DNA from: Eonycteris spelaea
Taxonomy: Eukaryota > Chordata > Mammalia > Chiroptera > Pteropodidae
NCBI GenBank assembly: GCA_003508835.1
Contig: PUFA01000014.1
Location: forward strand, 4,408,501 to 4,472,500
Direction of reading: 5' to 3'
DNA: 64,000 bases
In this document: positions 44,016 to 55,635 of the stretch, in pieces
Layout of the letters: each line of letters starts with the position of its first letter
Numbering within the stretch: position 1 is the first letter of the stretch
Notes under the pieces: generated by a model
What the model saw: only the letters and a program-made list of their open reading frames with translations
What the model was told of the DNA's origin: nothing
The model's database searches: none
Position numbers and translations under genes: made by a program

Positions 44016-44470
44016 GTCCAAAGGAAAGGGACCTGGGGCCACCAAGGAAAAAAAAGGAAAAAACATGACCAACTTTTTTTTTTGTTTTAAGGCAATGCAA
44101 TCTGAAACTCGTTGAACTTTTTCTCTTCAAACGTTTCTTTAAAAAAAAAATTCTCACGGGAATCAGCATACTTTGGAAATTTGGTAAAGACCATGAGAGA
44201 TAGGAAAACTTTGTATAAGTAGTAATCATGTATTCTTTATTTCATGGTAACTATATACTGAACTGCTTTCTACGTGAGACCCACTTTCCCAAGTATCAGA
44301 GAAAGAAAGTAAGACATGGATGGGATAATCTGATGGAGGGGGAGAGAGAGGTAACCATGCAGTCACGGTGTGGCATGATGGCGCTGGCAACCCAGCCATG
44401 AACAGGGGAGTCCCCGAACCTGTGACCTTTTTGCATCTTCCACATAATTTGGTTCTCATTTCATCCCTGA
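44016..44470. other. Single-copy sequence
   Basis: Poly-A/T words near 44046-44150. The complementary strand is open for 126 codons (44226-44606) with no recognisable domain. Confidence 0.4.
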
Positions 44471-44497
44471 GTTGTAGCAGATTTTCTATTCTTTCAG

Positions 44498-44719
44498 ATT
44501 CCTGACTTGACACTGAAGGACCAATGTCACGCTCTTCAACAGTCCTCCTGTAACCTGGTTTCCAGTTGCCACCTGACCCAGTGTCTCTTCTCTGGAGATG
44601 CTCCACTCATCAGTGCCCCTACAGAAGTACGGGGTTCTGATCTGCATCCAATCATCCAAAACTTTATTGACCAGTGCAGAGCTAAGCCAAACTGTTGCTG
44701 TCTTCGCTTGAGTGGCTAA
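44498..44719 (+). other. Exon-like open stretch (unrecognised)
   Basis: A pyrimidine-rich acceptor (TTTTCTATTCTTTCAG) is followed by 73 open codons plus a TAA. The peptide starts IPDLTLKDQC, is unusually rich in cysteine (ten in 73 residues) and ends in CRAKPNCCCLRLSG. The frame is already open for nine codons before the acceptor, so the frame evidence is weaker than at 5.7 kb. I recognise no family. The overlapping minus frame argues that low stop density here may be compositional. Confidence 0.15.
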
Positions 44720-45400
44720 CCTTAACTCAGGCCAAGAGCATTCTGGGAAGATGGCCTTTTAGTCTAAACATTCCCTTCCCATTTTCATAAGTACCTCCCT
44801 TATACTCACTAGGTCTCATAGTGAGAATGGGAATAAGGCATGCTGAAATAGAAATAGAAAAGAATCATCAGATGTGAAAATTATCCCACAGATGTCTGAA
44901 TGTGTGTGTTCTTTTCCATCAGCTCAATTCACTGAGCTGCACAGTCCACAGTCTGCTGTTTTATTAGAACTTCCTCCAAACGCTTCAGTAAATCTCAGTG
45001 GAGTGCTCCCTGAGAAGCCCAGACATTCATGGAAGAGATGCTTAATCATGGTGCTCCACATTTTAAAATAAGATGAGGCAAGTGAAGGCATGTATTCCAT
45101 AATTCATGGTGTGCACTCTTTTAGAAAACTTTTTTTTTATTACGATTTGATTAATATTCTAACCATATTGTGCACACGGGTGACTCAGAAGCTGGAAGAT
45201 GTATAGCTGTTCTAAGGGAAAAGCTCAGACACTGTCAGAGGACTTCTCCCCATCCAGAACGGGGTGGCCTGGAAATTGGAGTGAAAAGGCAGGCAGCGTA
45301 CTCTCATCTGTTGCCTGTGAAGAGCAACGTTTTTTGAGGAACCTGAATTAGTCGAGCATTAGGTCTGTTCAAGGAGTTATTTCCTTAATTGGGAAAAACA
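44720..45400. other. Single-copy sequence
   Basis: No repeat or gene recognised. Confidence 0.4.
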
Positions 45401-45404
45401 GCCT

Positions 45405-45600
45405 GGTAAACCACAGCCAGCAGGCCACTGGTCTGGGAGTGGCTCCAGGCTCTGCCACTCACGGGGGTGCCCACATGAAGGACTGAGAACTCTCCGAGCC
45501 TCAGTTTCTTATTTCACAGTAACAAAGATTCAGTCAGGCAGTGTGTGCACAATTTCAGCTTCAAAGTAGTTGTTTGATAAATAGCAGCTGTGTCTAAGTT
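45405..45600 (+). repeat. MIR, sense
   Basis: GGCTCCAGGCTCTGCCACTC, CTCTCCGAGCCTCAGTTTCT TATTT and AGTTGTTTGATAAATAGCAG follow sense MIR to its tail. Confidence 0.75.
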
Positions 45601-45764
45601 CAACATCAATCAGCCAAGTTATCCAGGTAGAAAATTATTTTCTACTTTCAAGGAAGAGCAGGCAACTAAACTTTTTACTGAATGCCTGGCCAGGAGTCCA
45701 CCACCATGTGCGGAGCCCTTCCTCTGCGTGCCGGACACTAGGCTCTCTCACGTATGTAATCCTC

Positions 45765-46205
45765 ACACTCCCTGCAGTGGGTTCAGCAGTGGGCTCCTAA
45801 AAAACACGCTCATATCCAAAGCCCTGGAACCCGTGGATGTTACTTTCCTTGGGAAAAAGGTCTTTACCAAAGTAATTCAGTTAAGGATCTTGAGATGAGT
45901 TGATCCTCCCACGGTATCTAAGGAGTCTTCAGGCCAGCGAAATCATCCTTATTAACAGACACACAGAGATGAAGGGAAAAGCGATGTGAAGACAGAGGCA
46001 GAGATTGGAGTGAAGTGACCACAGCTCGGGAGCAGGGGAAGCCACCAGAAGCCGGCAGAGACCAGAGACGGATCCTGTCCTCGAGCTTCAGGAGGGAGAA
46101 TGTCCCCACTTAATTTCAGACTTATAGTCTCCAGAAGAATAAGTTTGTGTTGTTATGAGCCCCAAAGTTGGTGGTAATGCAGGCTAAGGAAACTAATATA
46201 ACATT
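45765..46205 (+). mobile_element. Solo LTR, ERVL-MaLR type
   Basis: CATATCCAAAGCCCTGGAAC, CAGTTAAGGATCTTGAGATG, GATGTGAAGACAGAGGCAGA, AAGCCACCAGAAGC, TTATAGTCTCCAGAAGAATA and the end CTAAGGAAACTAATATAA are in the order of a MaLR-like LTR in sense orientation. No internal region adjoins it. Confidence 0.75.
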
Positions 46206-46225
46206 CTTGCTCTATACACATTTTT

Positions 46226-46250
46226 GAGAAAAACAAACAAACAAACAAAT
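46226..46250 (+). repeat. (CAAA)n tract
   Basis: Short CAAA/AAAC tract next to the LTR end. Confidence 0.85.
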
Positions 46251-46278
46251 GAAAAAATGAAAAACCAACTCAAAGAAT

Positions 46279-46328
46279 TTAGTAAATAGTGGAGTTCACG
46301 TAAGTTCAGACAAATAGTAAATAGTGGA
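46279..46328 (+). repeat. Duplicated 15-mer, 35 bp apart
   Basis: TAGTAAATAGTGGAG occurs exactly at 46279-46293 and 46314-46328. The second copy continues into an antisense MIR-like word (GAGCCAAGATGTGAATTC). Confidence 0.9.
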
Positions 46329-46365
46329 GCCAAGATGTGAATTCCGTCCTCCTTCACGTGAAGAC
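46305..46365 (-). repeat. MIR fragment, antisense
   Basis: AGTAAATAGTGGAGCCAAGA TGTGAATTC matches antisense MIR (AGTAAGTGGCAGAGCC, GAATTCGAA-like box). It ends at CTTCACGTGAAG, a perfect 12-base palindrome (46352-46363). Confidence 0.6.
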
Positions 46366-46689
46366 ACACACAGCTTGTTTTGTTCCTACTGGATGGTCAT
46401 CCTTAAATCATCCTAGGTCCGTCTCTTGGATTCAGAATAAAACATTATTTCTCAGAAGTGTTAGATGGTCATAATGAACATTGTGCCAACTCCCATCCGA
46501 CATAATCAACCTCTTGAACAAATCCAGAAAAAACCAATGGCATCGTAACTCGTCATTCTACACCGTTAACTCTCATAGTATAAACGTAGATTGTTATTTG
46601 GAAGAACAAAATATTTGGATACGCCATCTCTAATTTTAGTCCAGAGCAACAAATAAAAGTAAAAGGCAGGCAATAAGGGAAAGTGGGAT

Positions 46690-46870
46690 AATCAAACACA
46701 CACTAAACTGAGAGCCAGAAGACCTGGAAGTTACCAGATGCTCATAACCTATATGGGTCAAATTCCTATGTGATCCAGAAAGAATCACTAACTTTTTCTA
46801 GACTTAGTTTCTTCACCAAAAAATGTTGAGGCTGAAATACATGTTTAGAATCTCTTCCAACAGGATTTCT
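46690..46870 (+). repeat. MIR, sense
   Basis: GAGCCAGAAGACCTGGAAGT, TATGTGATCCAGAAAGAATC and TTTCTAGACTTAGTTTCTTC ACC follow sense MIR. Confidence 0.7.
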
Positions 46871-47115
46871 GAGCATTACCAGTAGGGTCACTTCTTGGAT
46901 ATATCTGGAGCTCAAAATTTGCACCAAGTTGTGCTTCGTTTCTATGGCTATCTTGCCAAAAATTATTGGCTAATACAAAGTCTGATCAAAACTTTAAAAA
47001 TACCACTCTACAGAAGATTGAACTAGATATAAAATTTAGGTCCATTTTGAATCTTGGCCACCAGGGAAAGATTTGTTTTCTAGATATCAATCTGTCCTCT
47101 ACCATCAGCAGGCTT
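46871..47115. other. Single-copy sequence
   Basis: No gene or repeat recognised. Confidence 0.4.
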
Positions 47116-47119
47116 TTCC

Positions 47120-47345
47120 TATATAAATAACCCTTGACATTGACGTCACTTTGCAGCTGACGAAGAGCTTTCCCATCCACATAGTCATCGGCGTTCATCT
47201 TGTGAGGTAGATAGCAGTCATCAACAACTGACAGAGGGAGAAGCATGTCAGAGCCCTTGAGCCTTGTCCAAGGTCACGTTGCTGGTAGAGGTTAGTCCGG
47301 GACTAAACCCAGGCACTGCTGTCACAAAGCTTCTCTCCTTTCCAC
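47120..47345 (-). repeat. MIR, antisense
   Basis: TTCATCTTGTGAGGTAGATA, ACAACTGACAGAGGGAGAAG, GTCCAAGGTCACGTTGCTGG and GGACTAAACCCAGGCACTGC follow antisense MIR. A perfect CRE (TGACGTCA) lies near its start at 47141-47148. Confidence 0.7.
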
Positions 47346-47732
47346 AGTATTCAGTGCCTGCCGATGACCCGTGGACCTGAGACGTTACAACATTGTCCAT
47401 CTTTTGATTCCGTGAATTGGAGAAGTGACGCTCAGGCTCACAGCTACTGCCTCCCACTTAACAGTTAAAGGTCACCATCATCTCCTGCCTTTGAAGGGAG
47501 TAGCTTTGTCCCCCAACTCCTGGGACATGGGCGGCACTCCACGGAGGTTCAATAAAGCTGAAAGATGAAATCGGTTTGTGAATGCGGGTGTTGAAATCTG
47601 GAGATGGCAAAGAAGTTGACTAGCATCACCCATCCAGTTAATAGCGCCAGAACAAAATGTATTTCTAGATGCCTCATTGTGAGCAATATGTAACCAAATC
47701 TCTTTTTTAAAAGCTTTTATTTTTTTTTTCAG
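47346..47732. other. Single-copy sequence
   Basis: No gene recognised. It ends in a strong pyrimidine tract (47715-47731). Confidence 0.4.
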
Positions 47733-47967
47733 TTATGTTAAATGGTGGAAAACGTATCTTGCATAATGGCTTGGACAACTTAAATTATAAAATTTTATAT
47801 TATAAATTAAAGATGTGTGGCATAAGCTCAAAATCACTGTTTTTGTATTCTTGGAATGAGGCGATGGGGTACGACAGAAGAACATGTTTGGATAAGCTGG
47901 AGAGTTTCCTAAAAACATATTTGTGTTATGCTGTGGGTGCTGGGTCCACAGCGCAATGTGTGTAGTC
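47733..47967 (+). other. Open stretch behind a strong splice-acceptor-like tract
   Basis: A run of T ending in CAG (47731) is followed at once by an ATG-led 76-codon frame to TAG. The peptide starts MLNGGKRILHNGLDNLNY and is not recognised. Codon bias is weak and AT-rich, so a noncoding conserved element or chance is more likely. Confidence 0.12.
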
Positions 47968-49212
47968 CCCGTTGAGCTCGCTGCTTTCTCTCCGTTCCGG
48001 GCTGCAGGCCCATGTCCTTATGTTTCCGTTCCCTCCAGCGTAACTGCTCTAGTTACGTAATTGTTCCCTTCGCCAGGAGACCTCAGAGGTCACTCCCTAT
48101 AGCTTGACATCAAGACGAGCGCGTCCCGCGCACACCAGACAGAGGCGAAGAGCAGGCGCGAGCCATGCCTTCCGCGTGACATTTGGGCACTCCTGCTTCT
48201 GTCCCAGCTCAGGAGGCTGGCACTGAGCATTGTGAGAGCATGGGAAATGACATGTGTCCTTAGAGAAGCCAGGAGATGAAATGCCGCTGGCTCTCTGCAT
48301 TTCCCAGGGGAGTATCGAAGTGAGACAACTGGGAGCCCTTTGGCGGCACCCGAGGCCCATCCTGAAGAGGCTGAAATTGGGGGAGCTTGGGGTGACAGAG
48401 AAAATGAGGTTCATGGAATTCACTGGCTATGCTTATTTAGCCTGACCATCCTGCCCAGAAACAATGAGAATATTCCAGAGATGAATAGGTCCCAAGGGAC
48501 CAGTTTAGTACCTTCATTTCCTTGCCAAGAAGGAAGAAAGAAAATACCTGAAGGTCACCTGTGAATTCGTGGCAGAGTTCAGTCCAGCCCTATTTGCCGG
48601 AGTTCAAGACTGATTCAGATCTTCCCCATCTACAGCAAGTAACACGGCATCGGGACTAGACAATCAAAAATGCGATGCCCTATAGACCCAGGCTGCTGCT
48701 TCCTGCCGATCGATACCAAAGTCGGCAAAGGGCAGGTGCATAATATGTTGACTCATTTCGGCATGTTCTGCCACGTTGATTTTTAAAATGGAAAGGAACA
48801 TCCTGGCGCACACGAGCCCTTCAGAGTCTCCACACCTGCTTCCCTCCTCCACTCCTCACCGCCTTCTACCTTCCTCACCTCATTTTCCCAAACTACAGTC
48901 CTCACCTGGCTTTTCTGATTTAACAATCCTGCCCAGTTTCTCCACTTGGACCTTGACCTCTACCAACTTTGGCCTCCTTGGTTCTAATTTCTTTATTTTC
49001 CAGCCTCAGAAACCCCTGGAGTTACTCACTGACAAGAGTCGGCAGCCACATCTGGCTTAGCCTGTATTAGATTGAAATCACTGCAAACCATTTTACTGAG
49101 TTAAAGAATCATCAAAGAGAATTAGAACAGTAGCCAGGAAATTCAGATTCTGGCCTCACTGATTTATTTTGTAGCCCTTCTATTTTGGTATATATTTTCT
49201 TTATCTTTGAAG
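47968..49212. other. Single-copy sequence, no gene seen
   Basis: No confident repeat. The pyrimidine-rich part 48825-49030 may be very worn sense L2, not supported strongly. Confidence 0.35.
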
Positions 49213-49344
49213 AAAGGAGGCAGTGTTTCAGTATTATATGGCTAGGAAGAGGTCAGACAGGTGAAGAGAAAGGCCTTTCTAAATTAATGATGTCTCCTGT
49301 CAAATCCATCAAGAAGAAATGCACTCTCTGGAGGATTTATTCAG
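49213..49344 (+). other. Exon-like interval with both splice signals
   Basis: Preceded by the tract TATATTTTCTTTATCTTTGAAG and followed by TTCAG|GTAAGC. The interval is 132 bases, open throughout in one frame with phase 1 at both ends (44 codons), encoding a basic peptide containing SIIWLGRGQTGEEKGLSK and KSIKKKCTLW. No family recognised. It could be a noncoding-RNA exon or chance. Confidence 0.18.
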
Positions 49345-50285
49345 GTAAGCAAATGCTATGTAAACATGAGGAATAGCATCCATTTTCTTAATGTCACGAG
49401 CTGTAAACTAATTTATAAGAAAAAGAAAAATGAATTAGCCTAGTCCACTGGGAGGCATTTCTCTTGCGATTTTTTTCTTCTTCCTCCAAATGGAGCATCT
49501 CAGACGGGAACAGTCTGAAGAACTTCAGAAAAATCCAGGTTCCGCCGTTAGCAGAACAGGTGAAGGAGAGCATTGTCCCCAACCGTTCTCACTCGGTGCC
49601 ACTTCGCTGAGCCGCAGGCTTCCCCTGGGTTAGCTCTCAGTGTTCACGCAGCCCCATAGCTGAAGCGGGGACTCCCCGCCTCTGCATGGCATCTGGCCCC
49701 TTTTGTTTCTTTCCTGGATTCTGCGTAACCTGGGGCTCATCAGCCAACCTCGGGACCTGACCGTGTCCTCCCCTTCTTCCTTCTCCACAGCACGGGCCGT
49801 GTGGAATAAAGTTTCCTCCGCTCACTCCCTGCATAACAGCCCCCAGAGTCTCCTCGTTGTCTCCGAAGGCCCGTACTTACTGGCCTCCATCACATGTTCT
49901 GACACCACCCACTGACTCTCCCGCTGGATGCCTGTTCACTTGCACCTGCCTCCCCTGACCTCAGGGAGGAAATGTCTGGGGTACCTCATTCTTCAGGTGG
50001 CTTAATTAAGAAGGGCACCTTTAGCCCACCTCCCACCAGCTTCTTGCCCCATGAATGGGAGTGCCCAGCGCATCCTCAGGAATGCACAGCAGACTCCAGC
50101 AGACTTCTCCAAACATATACCCTCACCTCCGAAGGGCAGGCCACAGCATTGGTATTTTTAATTCTTTCTCATTCTTTACTTAATGTTTACTGTCTCTTTC
50201 ATAGTAGTTATCCTAGCAACAGTACTAATAGTAAAGCCTGTAATTAATATTCATATCACAATATGTAAAATTTTACATCACATTC
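49345..50285. other. Single-copy sequence, no gene seen
   Basis: No gene or confident repeat recognised. Confidence 0.4.
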
Positions 50286-50289
50286 ATCC

Positions 50290-51045
50290 ATTGGATTCTT
50301 TTTAATTTAACTTTTTATTTGAGATCATTTTGTAGAGTCACACACGGTTATAAGAAATGATACGGAGAAATCTCATGTACCCTCACCGGCACCCCCCAAT
50401 AATGTTACAATTTTACAATGATATTGCAAAACAATAGTATAATATCACAATACAGATATTGATACTGATACAGTCAAAACGGAGAACATTTCTATCACCA
50501 CGGGATCCCTCATGTTTCCCCGTGACAGCTGTCCCCACATTCTACTCAGCCACCCCCTCCTGAACCCCGGGCACACTTACCTGTTCTCCAGTTCTAAAAC
50601 GTCATTTTAAGAATCTTTTATAAAAAAATAAAAATAAAAAATATTTCGTGAATGGAATCATACAATACAACCTTGTCCTATATGAATTTGGAATTCGCTT
50701 TTTTTCACTTCGCGTAATTCTCTACAGATTCTTGCAGGGCGTTGTGTGTATCAGGGGTTCCTTTTAGTGCTGGTTAGTACGATGGGCTGCATGGACCACA
50801 GTTTGTACAAAGCATTCGCCTGCTGAAAGACATCTGAATTAGCTCCGCTTTTTCGCTATTACCATTGCAGCTGCTGTAGTAGTTGTGTATTTAGTTTTCA
50901 AAGGAACCGCCAAACTGTGTTTTGGGGCAACGGCACTCATTTACGTCCTTGCCGGCATTTGGTGTTACCATTACTTTTTAAAGATTTTAACGATTTTGAC
51001 AACGGTGTGGTAAGAGCTCGTGTGGTTTATCGCCAAGATCCACGT
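50290..51045 (-). mobile_element. LINE-1 fragment (L1M type), antisense
   Basis: Plus-strand order GAGATCATTTTGTAGAGTCA, CACAATACAGATATTGATAC, GATCCCTCATGTTTCCCCGT, CCCCCTCCTGAACCCC, GAATGGAATCATACAATACA, GACCACAGTTTGTACAAAGC, GGAACCGCCAAACTGTGTTT and GCCGGCATTTGGTGTTACCA is the antisense of an old L1M-type segment. No surviving frame. Confidence 0.85.
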
Positions 51046-53085
51046 TCCCGCGAAGCGGTTAAAGTCGCTAGCATGTTATAGACGCTAAATGGAAAGTACC
51101 TTTTATTCATTTAACCGCCTCAACATGCATTAAATCACGATCTGTCTTCATAAAGGAGAGTAAATCACTGAAAAAATTAGCAGTACGTTTTAAAGGGTGT
51201 ATGTTCGGTTTCATTTAGACAGCTTTTTCTAGTCTTACTCAGCAATGTCCCCTCAATCCACAGTCAAAGTCATGTCCGTTCCCACTTGGATGTCCCTAAA
51301 TAATTCATACTCTAGGAACCTCAGCCAATAGCCAGTCACAGATGGATGCGTGGCACTGTTCATTTTTCTCTGGGCAACTCTGTTTTCGACTTTTTAAATG
51401 AAAATATCTTCTTTTGAAATAAGTCTTGCTGCTGTTGGCTGCTTGAGAGTGAAATATCTTTATGAAAAGTTCTAAGCTGTTGGCTTCATGAGGGCTGAGG
51501 CTAAAGCAAGGTCTAATACTGCTCTTACCTCTTTTGGCTTCCATTGACCAGTTTTCTTCTGAGCTCTGATTTAAAACCTGTGCTCCGCCTAGGTCATAGC
51601 ATGCTAGTCCAGACAGGGGAAAATTCAGAGAAGATACCAGAGCCAGTGTGTCATGTTCTAGCCTCATCGCATGTGAACTTGTCTGAGTGGAAAAGACAGT
51701 GGCCTCACTCTTGTCTGCAGACCCCAAAGCAGCAGGTGGTTGAGAAAAGGTCTCCAGATGGAGGATTAGGGCTTCCACGTAAGCCCGGGCTGCAACCTTT
51801 CCTTCTAGAAGCCTCGGCCCCAGCCCTATAACAGGGAGGCCGCACAACGAATCTCTAAACTGCTTCAAGATTTACATTTCTCCGGGCTTTTCATTGCCGC
51901 GAGATCTTCGTTTCTCTCGTTCCTCCGGCACAAAGTGGTCCAGCACGAGTGAAGTCACGAAGAGTTTCGCAGGAACCAGTGATCCTAATTTGGGAGATGA
52001 AAGGAAGGAAATGAGGGTTGAATTCCCTTGTCATTAAAATTTCTTCCTAGACTATTGAGTTCCTGTGCGTCTGAATGAATTATCTAAGAAAGCGTATTAG
52101 TGTTTAATTGGAAGACAGAGAAAACCCGCAGAGTCTGACAAGACAAAGCAGATGAAACAGAACTATGTCTCCAGGCGTTGAAAAGTTTGACAAGCAGAAG
52201 AGCTTGTGATTTGAAAGACAGAGTCTTTCAAATGGAGAACATGAGTCAGCAGGAGATAACTTTATAAAGTTAAATAATTAAGCTTACATAATAGGTATCT
52301 GATTAAATATCTAGATTCAGATGTAATTGACATTTCTAACCTCTCTTTGTCAGTAACTATACATTATTCAATTTAAAGGCGGAGAACTTTCATTACTTAA
52401 AAAAAAAAAGTAATTTCTCTACAGCACGTCTGTGAACTTATTTCCAAATTTAGCAAAGAAGCCATTGTCCTTCCATTGTCCCTCCTTCCACCTACACACA
52501 GAGAACCTTACAATTAGTTTTCTAAAAGGAGAAGATATTGAGGTGGTGGCTCCCCATCATAATTTCTCTTAGGTAAATTGCAATGTAAGTAAGTAATATC
52601 ATGCAGTTAATTCATTAGCGTGTTTGCTGGATGGCAGGCCCCTTCCCAAGCAGGTGGGTGTGTGCGGGGGTGGGAGGGAGGGGTGTTACTAAGCTTAATT
52701 AGACCGAGTCTCTGCCACCTTCCAGAGGCTCCCTGGCAATGAAAAAGACAGATCATTAAATAAATGCCATTCAGGGGAAGTAAACGGTCTTTGAAGAAGG
52801 ACAGGAAGCTTTTCCCCAGGGTGGAACAGAGCCGCTGGAGAGGCAGCGAAGGAGGATACTCTGCAGTTGGGTCCCCAGGGCCCAGTAAAGTGTGTCACAA
52901 GCAGCATGACAGAAGAAATATAAAGCTACATCACTCTGAAGTTAATTCCAAATCCTACCTTTAGTGCGTACTTTTAATCCACACACTGCTTTAGAAAGCG
53001 TGGCTACGTACAAAAAAAAAGAAAAAAAATCGTCAGAGGGCAAATAAAGTATAAACCTAAGTTACGGTAGCATGAGATAGAAACT
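51046..53085. other. Repeat-poor single-copy stretch
   Basis: About 2 kb without a recognised repeat. AT-rich homeodomain-type words cluster at 52255-52400 (AATAATTAAGC, TGATTAAATATC). A 187-codon minus frame (51305-51868) has no recognisable domain. Confidence 0.4.
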
Positions 53086-53089
53086 TCAA

Positions 53090-53330
53090 AGCGTCATGGG
53101 CGTAAAGTGGGAGAAGACAAGCATGGTGTTAACCTTGAACTGGACCTTGAGGGATGGACTGAATGTTAAAGCAGGGAAAAGGAGCGTTCGGGGGTGCTAA
53201 GTGTATAGTTTTGCTTGTGCAGAGCGTGGGAAGAGAGAAGCTACAGGCAGAGGGCGGAAGACCTTGAATCCCAGGCTAAGGAATTCGGATTTTATTTGTT
53301 GAATTTTTACAAAGCTACATCAAGCATGTA
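53090..53330 (-). repeat. L2, antisense
   Basis: TGGACCTTGAGGGATGGACT GAA, GAAGACCTTGAATCCCAGGC TAAGGAATTCGGATTTTATT follow antisense L2 (GGGCCTTGAATGCCAGGCTAAGGAGTTTGG). Confidence 0.65.
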
Positions 53331-54435
53331 CCAAATAAACATATGTCCGAATAAAAAAATATATATATGTATGTGTTTCTATTTTCTTTATCCTACTCCA
53401 AAGAGCCAGTACTATGACCTTCAGACCCAGTGCTTGCTGTTCTGATAAGCAGACGCGTATCCACATTTCTGCCTGCTTTCTCAGCACAGTTACTAATAGT
53501 ATTTATTCTCTCTCCCTCTCAGAAGTGTCTTGGGTTGAATGATAAATTACTTTACGCTTTGGGCTGGAACCCCAGTTGCTCTGAAAAAGGCTCTGTTGAT
53601 AGTCAAATCTTACTGAGAGGTACCCCAGTCCAAGCTGATAATAAATGTCCCACCAAGCAGGCCGAGCACTAGCAAGCTCGTAGCAAACAAGTAAAATTTC
53701 CTAAAAACAATTTGTTTTTTGATGGTTTTTATAAAGCATTCATTAAGTCAATTTAGCTGAATTCATGTTTATTTTATAGTTCAGTTTCGTTTTGTTTTGT
53801 CTTTTCTTTTAATTCAAGATGAGGACATGATGTTTACAATGCACGTGACCTGGAAAAATCCGCACCCTTCCCCTCCTCCCGTCCCATCCTCAGCACTGCT
53901 TATCAGGTACTTCTGAGGCGGGGCCCGGGCTGGCCCTGACTTCTGTATAAAATAAGAGAAGCAAACAAAGATATCAGTCAGGCTGAAGGAATACTGCTGG
54001 GAAGGTTGAGGATCTTGGAAGATGCTGTTGGACTTGAGTGAGGCAAGGGGAGATGGGGTCTGAGTCCTAAGTAAGGGCTGGCGTTCCAGATGGGAAATAG
54101 AATGAAAGCACCACCTGCGTCGGGAACCAGGATTCTTCTGGAAAAGAATTCTGTACTCTCAGTGTGAAGGACCTCCTGGGGAATGGCGTCATTGCAGTGA
54201 GGACACGAGGAGTCTGAAATCTCTCTAGACGGTAAACGGTGACACACAGTCAGGTCGTGAGGTGCCATGCGGTGTGGTTTCCGTGCGACGCCTTTTAGGA
54301 GATGAGAAATGCTTGGAAGATAGTAATGGACGTACCTATCAAGCGTTCGGGTTGATTCAGAGTCAAAGCAGCCAGGAGAAAACAAAAAGGGGCGGGGCAC
54401 GTGTTGATTTTGAGCACAGAAGAAATTCCGAACTC
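53331..54435. other. Single-copy sequence, no gene seen
   Basis: It contains a GC box joined to an E-box, GGGGCGGGGCACGTG (54389-54403). No gene recognised. Confidence 0.4.
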
Positions 54436-54439
54436 CGAA

Positions 54440-54560
54440 GTATCTTAGGAATCACTGGGGCCCTATTGGTGCGAATCAGGTCACGCCGGGGATGTATTTG
54501 GGTTTTGCCACCCGCTAGCAGTGCCTCACGTGGGCCATGGAGATGCATTCTAACTTACTG
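54440..54560 (+). repeat. MIR-like, sense
   Basis: GGGGCCCTATTGGTGCGAAT, ATTTGGGTTTTGCCACCCGC TAGCAGTGCC resemble the sense MIR 5' part. Confidence 0.4.
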
Positions 54561-55635
54561 TGAATAGAATGGAGAGAGCTCTGTTGCTAAATTATTTATC
54601 GCACATTACATCCGGTCCCAAGCAATGATGTTTTTAGGTTCCACAAAGGTAGCTGTGTATAGTCTATTGTCATTACATAAAGGAAACTCTGACAGTTCAC
54701 ATCGTAAAATATAAATTATCCGTTCATTAACCACAGAATAACACACAAGACTTCTCTTTGGGGCAGGGCGGAGACTAGAAATAGAATTCTGCCTCTTCCT
54801 CACAGCGCTGTGTTCAAAATCACCATAAAGATCCAACGATCTATTTGTCTTTTCTGTTCTGCAGAGAATGTGAAAAGCAGGCAGGCTCTCTTCAGCTCTG
54901 CCCAGTGAACCTCACGCAGCTTCCCTGTGCCTCTGGAGAGAGTCAGCCTCCAAGGAAACTTCAGGGGCGTTAAATCCAGTACAAGCCCCTTATACAGCTG
55001 CATGTGAGGAGAGATCAGCCTTTCTTTTCTCCAATTTCAACGATTTTGGGTTGAGAGACGCCAGATAGGGAAATATCCAGTATCTGTACCTCTTTTTATC
55101 AAGATGTAGATTATTATTATTTTTTCTGAAAAGGCATCTTGTAGCTCAATTTTTTTTCTTTTCTCCCTTTCTACTGCCTGAGATCTTTTTCTCTTGGCGT
55201 TTAAATGATGGATCTATTCATTTGGCCATTCTTTTAGCAAACATTAACAATCCCTCTTGCGAGCAAACTTCACTGCATATGCAGAGAACCCCACTGGCTG
55301 TCCTTCGGTGACTCGGGGGCCCCAAGCTAGGGCCAGGGTCAGTGGAAAACATAGGGGTGCCAACTGCTTGTGAGAGCACTGTCGGTCTCCTCCCCAGGGA
55401 AGTTGAGAGTGGAGTGAAAATCGCGATGAGGGAAGACATGTTTGCTCATAAGCCAACAGCACGCACGAGGGCTCAGGGAGGGGAAAAAATAAAAATAGGT
55501 TAATAATGTTTTCAAAAATATAATGTAATAAATTTAGAGATATCTTACAAGAGGTCTTTACAAGGCATCTCTGGATTTCTTTCTTTCTTTCCTGCTAATT
55601 ATTCCATAGAGGGACGAAGTTGAACTGGGACCCTG
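54561..55635. other. Single-copy sequence, no gene seen
   Basis: AT-rich at 54590-54740 and 55060-55260. No repeat or gene recognised. Confidence 0.4.

Noticed and set aside
51305..51868. 187-codon minus-strand frame
   Set aside because: No domain or splice pair recognised; within chance expectation.
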